NCBI GenBank assembly: GCA_002501605.1
Contig: DANW01000011.1
Location: forward strand, 24,412 to 34,705
From: Euryarchaeota archaeon UBA28
Lineage (GTDB): Archaea; Thermoplasmatota; Poseidoniia; Poseidoniales; Thalassarchaeaceae
Length of the DNA stretch: 10,294 bases
Direction of reading: 5' to 3'
How positions within the stretch are numbered: position 1 is the first letter of the stretch; each line of letters begins with the position of its first letter. Below the pieces are notes generated by a model. The model was given only the letters and a program-made list of their open reading frames with translations. It made no database searches and had not been told where the DNA came from. A program made the position numbers and the translations under genes. This document shows, piece after piece, positions 1-9,202 of the stretch.

Positions 1-168
1 GAAGATATAGTACTTGAGACAACTTCAACTGCTGGGAGACAGGTTGTCAGACTTATTGCTCCTGACCGATTCGGAGGGATCTTGGAGACGTTTAGTCTGC
101 CATCTGGTTATGAGTTGGACAGTGCAATTTGGAATGGAAACACGTTAAGAATTGAATATAAATCCTAA
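1..168 (+). CDS. 3' end of an unidentified gene, possibly Hsp20/CS-domain-like (partial)
   Basis: Frame 1 is open from the window edge to a TAA at 166-168, giving 55 residues that end in LDSAIWNGNTLRIEYKS; the start lies outside the window. The tail has the rhythm of the last strands of an alpha-crystallin/Hsp20 fold: a short aromatic strand, then F-x-LP, then a small segment and an NG-x-L-x-I strand, which matches the usual LP...NGVL.I pattern of small heat-shock proteins. The match is short and from memory, so the identity is tentative; any small beta-rich protein could look similar. It is the only gene on the plus strand and converges on the giant minus-strand gene, with stop codons overlapping (165-168). 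Nothing else in 1-164 competes with it, and the minus-strand gene has already ended there. Confidence 0.65.
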   Translation, partial: EDIVLETTSTAGRQVVRLIAPDRFGGILETFSLPSGYELDSAIWNGNTLRIEYKS

Positions 169-3100
169 TCCTCGATTAGTTTTCCCTTTGGCCTAGCCGG
201 TACATCTTCCAGTTGGTCTATCTCCTGTAAGACAGAATTTAGAGCCATTTGTGCGCTCTCCCTGTGAGGCTCTCCTAGAATATGACTGGAGTATCTGGCC
301 TCTTCGAAAATTCTATCCAAGGAAAGAAGGGATTGCTCGCTAATCGGCAAAGCGCTTCTAATTGCCATCTCGAATTCTCTGACAGTCTCGAAATCTCTCC
401 TGAGGAAGCCCCGACTCATCAAGATGGAACAAAGTCCCTCATAACAATTGAAGATTGCTTCCCTCACTTCATCTCCTGCGGCCAGTAGTTCAGCCGTGTA
501 ACTGAATACCCCGGCTAACTCATCTATTGCAGCTTGCCTCTTTCTCCTCATTGAAACAACAAGTATTGATACTGCACCCAAGACTATCACTAGAACAATT
601 GATAGAATTACCGGCTGTAGTAGGGACTGAGACTCCTCGGCTTGGTAGCTAATACTCACTTCGCTAAACAGAGATAACTGAGTTGAGTTGACCGGGTCAA
701 TTATTTCCGAGTCTGAACTAAACTCGATTCTTAAAACACCCCAAAAGGACCTGTCCCAGAAGGGGTGGTCTTCATGGAATGACTCGAATTGATAGTCGAA
801 AATCCCATTCTCATCGGTCATACCGACTACAGTAAAGTGGGTTGCAGTCTCATTCACTAGTCTGGCAGTAATGGAGACCCCCTCAATTGGAGGTCTACGA
901 TTATCATCGGATGCCGTGACATTTATTTTACCAGTAATCTTAGTCTGATCTCTCTTAATGAACTGGGAGTCGGGGATAAACTCAAAGTTTACACTAACTA
1001 AAATCTGGATATCCAAATCGATGGAAGCCCCATTCAGGAATCTTTCTGCATCGGGACCTACATCTATCGTGAAGTTTGATGCACCAGGTGGCATGTATGT
1101 TTTCGCGTTGGATGTTATTAGGAACTGACCAGTTGCTGGATCCCATGAAATCACAGCATTAGGCTCGAGTGATCCTTCCCAACTCAGCGAGAGGTCCATC
1201 TCCTCCATTGTGTTGGCATCTCCTCCAATCTCCAATATCCTACCTCTAATCTTAATTGGCCTGGTTTCATCTCCCCTCACGACCTCGTCTGAGATGGTGA
1301 GTAATTCAATCTCAATGTCGGCCTTGGAGAAAACAGTGGTGCTTACTGTAGAGGAAAGGTATAGTTCCTCTCCTGCGTATAACACAGTGACTTCATGTTC
1401 GCCTCTAGATATGGAGTACCCAACATCGTATGTCAGTGAAAATGTTCCATCTGTACCTGTGGTAATTGTAGTAATTTCATTACCATCCAGTAAAAATGTA
1501 ATGTTTCTTCCTTGTAATCCAGGAGTACCATCACTGTCAGAATCATAAAGCCTACCTGAAAAATCCCATTTTCCACCTCTGGTCGCCACATTATTCTCAA
1601 CATTCAGATTAATGGTTGTGTGGTAGGCTATGGAGAGATTAGCTTCAGCAGTAGATTGCCTGTAATAACCCTGATCGGGAGAAATGACTGTAATCTCGTG
1701 CACTCCAACATCCAAGAACTCTGATACCACCCATGAAAGATGCCAAGAACCGTCTTCTTCAGAAACTGTAGTTCCAATCAGAATCCCATCGATGAATATC
1801 TGAAGAGAGTGATTCGAAAGCCACCCATCTGGAAGATTATCTCTAATGTCACCTCTTAGATTTAGCACATCACCCACCGCAAGCGGATCGGGACTAGTCA
1901 TAGATAGCGTGGTTGGGGAGAAAACGGTGAAGATAGTCGTTGAATTTGAACCGATAATGAATTCCTCTCCCTGGAATACCAAGGTTACTTCTCTAGGCCC
2001 GAGTGGCATATCAGATGGAACCGGGAAGAAAAGACTGAATGAGCCGTTCGAATCCACATTCAGCGAGGTCAGTAATTGGCCATTCATGTAGGCATCAAGT
2101 GTCCTGTTATCCAATGGCCTTCCGGCCCCATCAGTGAGAATACCTTCAATCAATAGGAGTTCATTTCTATCGATCTCACCTTGGGGAGTGGTAAGGACAA
2201 CCTGGGAAGTCTGTGTCACGTTGAATGGGAGGGTGATGTCTGAAGAGAGATAATATTCCGGATTCAATGAATCCCCCTGCCCCATTGGGTCCACCCATGT
2301 GAAGCCCCCCAGGAATTCTATTGTGAAAGTATGCTGACCATAGTCCGTATCTAGAGGGATATCATATGTTATTTGCCATGTACCTGTGGTAGAATTAGAG
2401 ACGTCAATATAGATTGGCCCTACGTCTATCCCATCGATCGATAGATGCAAAACACCCCCTTTCGGGGCACCATCCTCAATCAGAGGCATTCCATGTTCAT
2501 CAAGGAGGGTTCCCGAGAATATTACTTGCTCTCCCGCCACAGAAGTACCGGAGATAGCAGTCACCTCAATTACAGTCGGAGCAAGAATGACCACTCTAGT
2601 CCAAGTTTGATCTCCAAGTAAACCGGTAGTTCCATTGATACCTTCGAACACAACGGTTACCGTCATGGGCCCGGGATCCCTATTTGAGTCGGTGGAAATA
2701 CTGGCATTCATCAGACCTTGGGAGTCTGTAAGTCCTGTCGAATGTTCTAGGCCATCAATTAGGACCTTTACCTCGACATCGTTGACGTTTGCTCCTGAAT
2801 TGTCGATTACAGAAATGTTGAGATCGAATGAGTCTCCCCTGATTGTTCTTGCATCTGGATCGAGGTCAGTTGGGTCGATAATTGAAATCATCGAAAAACC
2901 ACGGCTATCGAAAGTAGTGTTGCCAGAGCTGGAGCTGTAATAGTTTACAGTTGGGGTATATGTAGCTGTGATGTTGTGGGTTCCCCTTGGGAATGACATA
3001 TCCAAAAATATCCTAGCATTCCAACTTCCGTTGGGGTTAACTGAACCTCCGGTGACAGAAAATCCACTTGATGCCCCGTCTATCAAGAAAGTCAGGCTGG

Positions 3101-6100
3101 GCGATAATGGATTTCCTGACCTGTCTACGATTCCACTGCCGTTGCTAGAAGTAAGGTTTCCAGATACATCAAGGAAGTCTCCTGCAGAGGGATTAGAGGT
3201 AATCGGGCTAAAGGTAATTGAGGTGGGAGATCTGATAATTATCGTATTGATAAATGTGAATGACGAGTGCAGTGTCTCAGTACCATTTGATCCATTGAAC
3301 ATCAGCATGACCGATATTGTTCCGAGGGGGTGAGAGTGGGGAACATCAAATGAGAAATTAACGATACCTTGGGAGTCAGATACAGCCTCTGTAGAAATCC
3401 AAGTATCGTGGAATCTGGCAGATACATTCATTCCTTGGATTTCCCTATCGTTGTCAGATGACTCAACAATTTTAGCTCCAAATGAGATGGATGACCCTCT
3501 GTCTACAATCGTATTGATCAGGGGAACCCTATCATTGAACTGAACAACGCCCCTCACCAGAATAGATTCTGAACCAGTCCCAGTGAGGTAAAATGGGCTA
3601 CTTCCATTTTCTACACTGATCACGACAGTCTTCGGTCCACTAGTGACCCCATCGCCGAATGGATCTGTGGGAACTGTGAGGCTGAATGAGCCATTTTGGG
3701 AGGTGGCAAAGCCAGTGATAAGTTTCTCACTCGGATCGTTTAAGAAAAAGACCTCCAAAGACACCGGGCCATCAACTGACCTATTTTGATCGAAGGAATC
3801 CAAAACTTGCCCGTCAATCAAGAAGGATTGTCCTGCAGTAACCTCTGGAAGAGGAGAATTATCGATTCTTACATTGCTTTGAACTTGCACAGTTAGATTA
3901 AGGAGAGTTTCGCCGGATAACCACCTTCCCGCATTGGGAGTATCTAGTGAGTCGGTCAAGTCATCGGGAGCGAGTACAAGGACATCATAGTACCCCGGGG
4001 GAGAATTGCTCGGAATCAAAGTTTGGAATTCAACTATTCCATCCGTGCCGGTGATGGAAGTGTTCAACAGTTGTTGTAGGGGGCCTCCCCAATCAAAGTA
4101 AATCTCCACAGTTGCATTGTTCAATCGTTCATTGTTTTCGATGTCTACAACAGTGGCAGAGACTGTCAGGTTCTCTCCTGCAACAACTATAGCACTTGTG
4201 ACATTAGATTCAACATCAAACATTGTCTGTATGCCAACATCAAATATATTTTCTGAGGATGGATCAAAATAGTACGGGACTCCTCCTGGAGAGTTTTTCT
4301 CAAAGTCCAGTATGATTACTGCATCATAGACGCCAGAGCCGATTCCGCCCGGCATAGAGAATGTGATATTGAATTCGCCATTGGATAAATCTAGCCAGTC
4401 TGAGCCTAATGGATACCTGTCAGGAGGAAGCGGGTTGCCATCTGGACCGGCAGGGAGTGAAGAGGGGACATCTAGGAACAGAGATACGGTTGTATTGTTC
4501 CCAGTAACTGTGGTGTTTAGGTCAAAATCAACGACTGTTCCAGTGACCCATGTTGTGTTGCCCATTGGGACCCATTCGGTACCTAACGAAATACTAGGGG
4601 AAGCCCTTCCTTGAATCCTGACTGTATCGTTGGTGGAGTTAGGGCCGATCCATAAGGAACCGGTATAGCTCAAAACCCATGGATAATCTCCTGCATCAAC
4701 TAGAAGTGAGGGCGTCCACGATGTCATTACCTTGGGGACATCTGGGGCAGATTCGTTCCATACCTCTGTTCCATCAACTGAGAGTGAGAAGAGTCCGGGG
4801 AATGAGGTAATCTCGGATCCAGTGTGATCTGATAGCCTGACAAGGACTTCCGATACACTACCTTTGGGGGATGGAGACATTGTGTAATTGAATTGTATGT
4901 AGCTCTTTATTCCATGCTGATCCACGACAGTAATTTCATCTCTAGCAAATAACTGATCGGCCAGATATTGATACCTTACTTCAACTAGCCCAGCGGGGAT
5001 GGGGACATCGGAGTCTAGGAATGACCAATTCAAAGAAAATTGGCCCGGCGAAGAGAGCCAATTAGAATCATTAAGATACCAAGTAGCAAGAGTGAGAAAT
5101 GGGGCATTGGTGCCTGATCTTCTCATCTGGAGTTCCAGAGTCCCATTAAGAGCCTCGGGCGTCTCAGATTTGCTTAGAGCGGTCCCGTTGAGGTAAATAG
5201 GCCTGTTAATCTCTAATAAGGTATTATTCAGGCCATCTCCTTCTAAGGTGATTGTTAAATTCGGTGCCTGTGTTAGGTTTAGATTCAAGGACTTAGAGGT
5301 TGGTCTGATATGATAAATTGGGCTTGTAGCATTGTTCAAATCGTATTGATGCCATCCTACATAATCAATCGTCGCGGCTACAAGACCTTCTTGTTCACTC
5401 TCATTAATTGAGACGGAGAACTCGAAATAACCGCCTGGTCCCACACTTGAGATAAGACTCACGGGGCCATCCTGAACCGTCGTATAGTTCATTATGACCT
5501 GCATGGAATCAATTAGGGAAACATCGTTATACGGAGCATTCTCAAGCGTCATTAAGCCTGATATTGTGGTATTTACTCCAATTCCTAACTTGGGTTCTAC
5601 GATTGGCTGTGGCTCACTGATATTGATTGAGATATCATCCGAGATGTTCAAATTCCAATTGGAGTAGATTCCTTGAACTCCTACATAGCCCAATGCTTTT
5701 GTTAGGATTACCAGTGAGGCATTACCGGGATCTACGGCTTCTGACGGTAGGCCAGTGATATTGAACGAGCCATTTGCATCCGTGACTGAAGAACCAACTA
5801 GGTGCTCAGAAGATGCTGCGATTCCAGGAATTAACGAAGTCATATTTGATTTGACTAGATACATCTCTACACTGACCCCTTCAACAGCTGTTTGGTTGTC
5901 TGAGAACCTCAGAGTACCATTCATCCAAATTGACTCTCCCGACAAGTCTCTATCGACTGATAATGGCCCCCATGTCTCATCTGATACCTCGACTATGGAA
6001 ATGGGTGGACAAGCCTCGAATGGTATCCAGCCAAGATCCGCATCACCTAGATTCTGATTGGTCTGCAGGTGTACTTCGACCCAAGATGTGAAATCTTTTC

Positions 6101-9097
6101 CATATACTTCGAATGCTTCTCCGTTCCAATAACCGCCGGAAAACCCTGTAACTTTTCTGGATGGTATGTCGACGGTCCTGAGCATAACAGCGAATAACGA
6201 AGAGAATTGATCACAACTTCCTTCGAATGAGTTATTTAGCATCCAGTAGGCTAAATCTCCTTCATCCTCAACCCTATTGGGGACCTCAGTGCCATTATTA
6301 TTCCTGAGGAATGTGAATGTATCATTTCCGTTAGTTAGGAAGTTCGCGATAGCCGAAACTTTGTCCCACGCTGAGAGTGCGCCTGAATCGTTTATCACAG
6401 ATTGGGTGATTCCGGATACGAGCTCGAAGGCCCCTCCTCTATCAGTAAATTCTCGTGGCAGGTCTGTAGCATAGTCGGTGCCGGTGAAAACTGTGGTATT
6501 CTCTCGTATTGCCTGTGTGATTGTCACTTGAGGAGTGGTTATGAAAACCGTATCGATGGAGGACCCGTCTACTATGACGTCTCTGGTGAAGTTTGAGAAA
6601 TTCAATCCTGCTGTTGGGTCAATCCATCCAGTGAAATTGACCGTGTTATGAGGGAGGATCAATTCCTCACCCGGGTCAGCTACTCCTGGACCCTTGTATT
6701 GTATCTCCCAGCCCATGAGTGTCGAGTTATCCCAGAACTGCTGATCAGCCACCCCTTGTGTTGTCGAGAAATCTGATGTCATTTGGGTATTTCCAACCAG
6801 GGTTGTATTTACCCCCCATGAGACTCTTGTGTATTGATCATAGGTATGCCATCTCCAATAGATTGTGTTTGTAGGGTCCAAAATAGAAGATTGGTTGGTT
6901 GCTATGAGATAAATTGAGTTTGGTGAAATGTCATCGGATGGGTCCCATGGGTCCCCCGTTGAGCCTTCACACTGTCCATCCCAAAACTCTGAGGTACACT
7001 CCTGTCCATCGGGAATTCCTCCTCCATCGGTATCGGGGTCTCTCCAGTCGGTTCCTGTTGAGTTTTCGATAGTGTCAGGTATTCCATCTCCATCAGTGTC
7101 TACTGGATTTCTATCGTCATTAGGATTATCCTGTGGGTTTGTTCCGTCTAGATACTCCTGGAAGTCTGTGACACCACCATTATCTGTATCAGACTCATTC
7201 CATAGGGTGAAGTACGCGTCATTGGTAAGGTTGCCCCCCATCCCTGGGAAGATAACAACGCAACCCGTGGTGTTCTCGAAGTAGTTGTTTAGGCCATCTC
7301 CATCAGTATCAAGTAAATTTTCACAAGGATCTAATGGGTCTGTTCCATCCAATATCTCGTCTAAATCTTCGACGCCATCGGAGTCCGTATCGATTAAATT
7401 CGGATTAGTTGGGAATCCCCATGTCGACAGGTATTCCTCCCAATCCGCCAATCCATCTCCATCTGAATCAGAGTAGTCATCATCGCAAATAGGATCGTTA
7501 ACAGCACCTACAGATGCATCCCAACACCATGAGAAATTGGTAAAGAGGACTGTTGAGGTGTTAGTAGGAAGGTCAGTATCGACATTCCTTAGAACTCCAG
7601 AATCTATTGATTCGTACCTGAAGTCGACGAGAGTGCCGTTTGATTGAACATAGTATGCCATAGGGGCATCATTTTGCCTCCAATCTACCGGGGATTGATC
7701 TAACTCAGTTGTGGAGTTGAGTGTTAGTGCTGATGTGACAGCGTCCCAAGCGAGTATCTGTAGTGTTAGGGTCTGTTCTGATAGGCATGGGTCTGAGTTG
7801 TGGAAAGGTAAGAGTTCGTCACCGTCTGAAACTCCTCCTCCGTCAGTATCGAAAACGTTCCAGAGAGTGCAAGTCATATTCTCTTCCCAATTTTGGATAC
7901 CATCTCCATCGAAGTCTCCTGAATCTTCTATCCTTGTGGGGTCAGTCTCATTCATGTCAACAATCCCATTGCCATTGAGATCTTCCTCCCCATCATCGAA
8001 TTGGTCCCCGTCTGTATTATTGTTCCTAGGGTCACTAGCCTGTGGAGGGTCTCCATACTGGCCTAGAACCTCTACACCATCTTCTATACCGTCGGAATCG
8101 GTATCAACGGATGTCGGATCAGTGAGAAGAATAAGTGCCTCGTAGGAGTCGTTGAGACCATCCCCATCTGTATCATTTGATTGGGGGTCTGTTGAGGTTA
8201 TTCCATCAACTTCAGCAGTGAGGAATTGACATCCTCCCGGCCCCAAGGACAATACAGGGTTGCATGGGGTCTCAGTGGCAGTCATTGCAAGAGGGCCGGG
8301 TCGGAAATATTGTGTAGGGGGCGTGGTTGTACCGTTTCTAGTGCCCCATGCCGGATTTACATACTCCTTGATGTTGATCAGCCCATCGCCGTCTGGATCG
8401 CCGAAGGTCCCGTCTTGGTTACTATTTGATGTTGGGTCCAAACCGTTTGCTGCCTCCCAGCCATCCGGCATACCGTCTCCATCAGTGTCCCATCCGTCCG
8501 GGTCCTCGTCGATTAAACCATCACCATCGTCATCATCACTAGAACAATCTGAGTCACCATCTCCATCGCCGTCGAAGTTGTCGACCATTCCGTCTCTATC
8601 ATCATCAAATGTATTGAAGCAAATATTTCCCCTAGGGTCCTCATCTGCACCATCTGAGTTTAGGCCCTGTATAAGTTGCATTGCGCTCTCTTCGTCCCAA
8701 TCTCTAACTGGTACTGTACCGTTCCACCAAACTCCATTATCCAGAACATTTGGAGTTGATGAAAGATCCCATCCAGTGGGAATAGAATATTGATACTCAT
8801 TGAGGTTACTGAAAGCGTCACCATCTGGATCACCCGTAGAGCCATTGTCTCCGTTGGGAGATAGTGGATTTAGCCCATATTGCCATTCCCACCCGTCGGG
8901 AAGGCCGTCATTATCTGAATCCCAGTCTTGAGGTTGGGTATTGATGTAGAATTCTAACCCGTACGAAAGTCCGTCGCCATCCTGGTCAGATGACGCTAAA
9001 GCCTCCCATGCACTGAATTCCAATGCAGAATATGATGAAAGAAGCATCAAGGCGGAGAATACAATTGCGGAGCGTTTTTTGATAAGTCGAGCGTCAT
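165..9097 (-). CDS. Giant surface protein: signal peptide, Asp repeats, transglutaminase-like, Ig-like stack, TM helix, DUF4129
   Basis: This is an anchored cell-surface protein of about 2977 residues. The frame is uninterrupted from 9200 to a TAG at 165-167. In order: signal peptide (to about residue 69), about 20 Asp-rich Ca-type repeats (72-757), a transglutaminase-like segment (about 781-1066), about 16 Ig-like modules (1070-2850), one membrane helix (2863-2882) followed by MRRKRQ, and a DUF4129-type cytoplasmic domain (2885 to about 2996). Transglutaminase core plus TM plus DUF4129 is the arrangement of the TgpA-type family, but the long Ig stalk between them is not usual there. Dozens of N-x-S/T sequons suggest an archaeal glycoprotein. 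I place the start at ATG 9097, which has upstream AGGAGG and GGTGG and encodes MTLDLS before the KKR of the signal peptide. It is out of frame by one base with the rest and needs a seventh A in the A-run at 9075-9080, or slippage there. In-frame alternatives are TTG 9200, GTG 9125, TTG 9050 and ATG 9047. Substrate and function are unknown; a structural, adhesive or wall-modifying role is inferred. Confidence 0.93.
213..614 (-). other. Membrane anchor plus cytoplasmic DUF4129-type domain
   Basis: Residues 2863-2882 form one hydrophobic helix (PVILSIVLVIVLGAVSILVV), followed by MRRKRQ, so the N-terminal part is outside and the tail inside. The tail of about 125 residues is helical and matches DUF4129, the domain found at the C-terminus of TgpA-type transglutaminase proteins: FNCYEGLCSILMSRGF (2917-2932), a T-x-REF element, and FEEARYSSH (2965-2973), which carries the characteristic Y/F-E-x-A-R-Y-S signature. 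Its biochemical role is unknown. The recognition is from memory of the family pattern, not a search. Confidence 0.78.
651..5993 (-). repeat. Stack of about 16 Ig-like beta-sandwich modules
   Basis: Residues 1070-2850 are a tandem series of modules about 110 residues long. The best-kept units read: G-x-x-x-x-I/L-x-G-x-L-x-D near the start, then V-x-x-x-I/L-D-G, T-x-x-x-G-x-F/W-x-L-x-x-x-V/I-P, G-x-H/P-x-V/I-T-V-x-F-x-G, and a Y-x-S-S-T-type ending. This is typical of bacterial/archaeal Ig-like, CARDB or PKD-like adhesin stalks; I cannot assign one family by eye. Modules from about residue 1900 on are the most regular, the first four are more divergent, and the last two before the membrane lack the D-G hairpin. 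There is no cysteine in the whole stretch, and sequons are frequent. The likely role is a long spacer or adhesive stalk holding the N-terminal domains away from the cell. Confidence 0.85.
6003..6860 (-). other. Transglutaminase-like domain with degenerate catalytic triad
   Basis: The segment opens with YWRWHTYDQYTRVSW (781-795), like the YWR...Y..Y....W stretch that precedes the core in TgpA-type proteins. The core follows from about Trp945: a helix of the W.K...I..FL type, then GSCDQFSSLFAVMLR with Cys996 in the position of the nucleophile, IPSRKVTGF, FTSWVEV, and GWIPFEACPP. In active members the usual forms are HAW-x-EV and GW-x-P-x-D. Here the His position is Thr1038 and the Asp position is Glu1062. 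The fold assignment is good; enzymatic activity is doubtful. Cys996 and Cys1064 are the only cysteines of the segment and could pair. His1044, six residues after Thr1038, is the nearest alternative histidine. Confidence 0.82.
6930..8990 (-). repeat. About 20 thrombospondin type 3-like Ca-binding Asp repeats
   Basis: Residues 72-757 contain about 20 units built on DxDxDGxxDxxE, for example DQDGDG, DSDNDG, DTDGDG, DTDSDG and DTDGGG, often followed by G-x-(N/D)P as in TT3/OmpA-linker repeats. Alternating acidic side chains of this type bind Ca2+ and stiffen the chain; that is family knowledge, while the residues are seen directly. The repeat is visible in the DNA as recurring CCATCTCCATC (plus strand) with varied flanks. 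Units are interrupted by a non-repeat insert at residues 473-572 and shorter ones around 290-330. Twelve cysteines fall in this region as six close neighbours: 194/219, 313/324, 444/472, 559/572, 626/647 and 735/744, probably disulfide loops. Confidence 0.9.
8994..9097 (-). other. Signal peptide coding region (across the frame junction)
   Basis: Joining the ATG 9097 frame to the giant frame gives MTLDLS, then KKR (41-43), a hydrophobic stretch SAIVFSALMLLSSYSAL, and an Ala-rich end closing with ALA before SSDQDGDG. This is a normal n-h-c signal peptide of about 35 residues with likely cleavage after Ala69. Starting instead at ATG 9047 would give a signal without any positive n-region, and starting at GTG 9125 would give an n-region of about 18 residues; both are less typical. 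Export fits the Ca-type repeats, the sequons and the single C-terminal membrane helix. Confidence 0.7.
9074..9080 (-). other. A AAA AAC heptamer at the frame junction (slippage site or indel)
   Basis: On the minus strand the codons after ATG 9097 read ATG ACG CTC GAC TTA TCA AAA AAC. Positions 9080-9074 spell A AAA AAC in the phase required for classic -1 frameshifting, and a -1 shift leads exactly into the giant frame (CGC TCC GCA...). The run of six A (9075-9080) is also a typical place for a one-base sequencing or assembly deletion; a seventh A would join the frames with no shift. Without a shift the short frame ends after 16 codons at TGA 9047-9049. Confidence 0.55.
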
Positions 9098-9202
9098 CTT
9101 GCCACCGTCCTCCTGCATTGCGCACGCTACCACCTAAGTTGTTGGCACAAAGTAGGGCACTTAAGAGAAATGGAGCGTCGTTCGGACATTGCCTCAACAA
9201 GC
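9098..9202 (-). other. Intergenic leader between the two surface-protein genes
   Basis: This 105-bp gap lies between the TGA of the upstream gene (9203-9205) and the preferred ATG (9097) of the giant gene. The frame of the giant gene stays open across it as far as TTG 9200, but the encoded stretch has no repeat or surface-protein character and would bury the signal peptide more than 40 residues inside. I therefore read it as untranslated leader. It carries the ribosome-binding site near its 3' end. No convincing archaeal TATA box or T-rich terminator is visible, so co-transcription of the two genes is possible but unproven. Confidence 0.6.
9109..9114 (-). promoter_or_regulatory. Shine-Dalgarno AGGAGG deciding the start of the giant gene
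   Basis: AGGAGG lies 11 nt upstream of ATG 9097, and a second purine-rich element, GGTGG at 9102-9106, lies 4 nt upstream of it. No in-frame ATG, GTG or TTG of the giant gene lies in the useful window after these elements; the next in-frame candidates are TTG 9050 and ATG 9047, about 60 nt away. The site therefore points to ATG 9097, which is in another frame. The 11-nt spacing is slightly long. Confidence 0.6.

Noticed and set aside
169..200. T-rich stretch after the plus-strand stop as a terminator
   Set aside because: Short, broken T runs inside the coding end of the giant gene; no hairpin or strong T tract.
6928..8793. Long plus-strand open frames rich in Ser and Pro opposite the Asp repeats
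   Set aside because: They are the antisense of Asp/Gly-rich codons (GAT/GGA read as ATC/TCC), a known shadow of biased repeats, with no independent start signals or domain content.
6900..8990. Recurring CCATCTCCATC as a CRISPR or regulatory DNA repeat
   Set aside because: Copies stay in one frame, are spaced irregularly and encode the D-G-D-G core; protein repeats explain them fully.
9160..9170. TTTCTCTTAAG (minus strand) as a possible TATA box about 63 nt before ATG 9097
   Set aside because: It is a poor match to archaeal TATA boxes and has no purine-rich BRE; the position alone is not enough.
9125..9200. In-frame starts TTG 9200 and GTG 9125 for the giant gene
   Set aside because: They keep the frame intact but have no clear ribosome-binding site at the right distance and add 17-43 residues of unlike sequence before the signal peptide. 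AGGAGG at 9109-9114 lies downstream of both.
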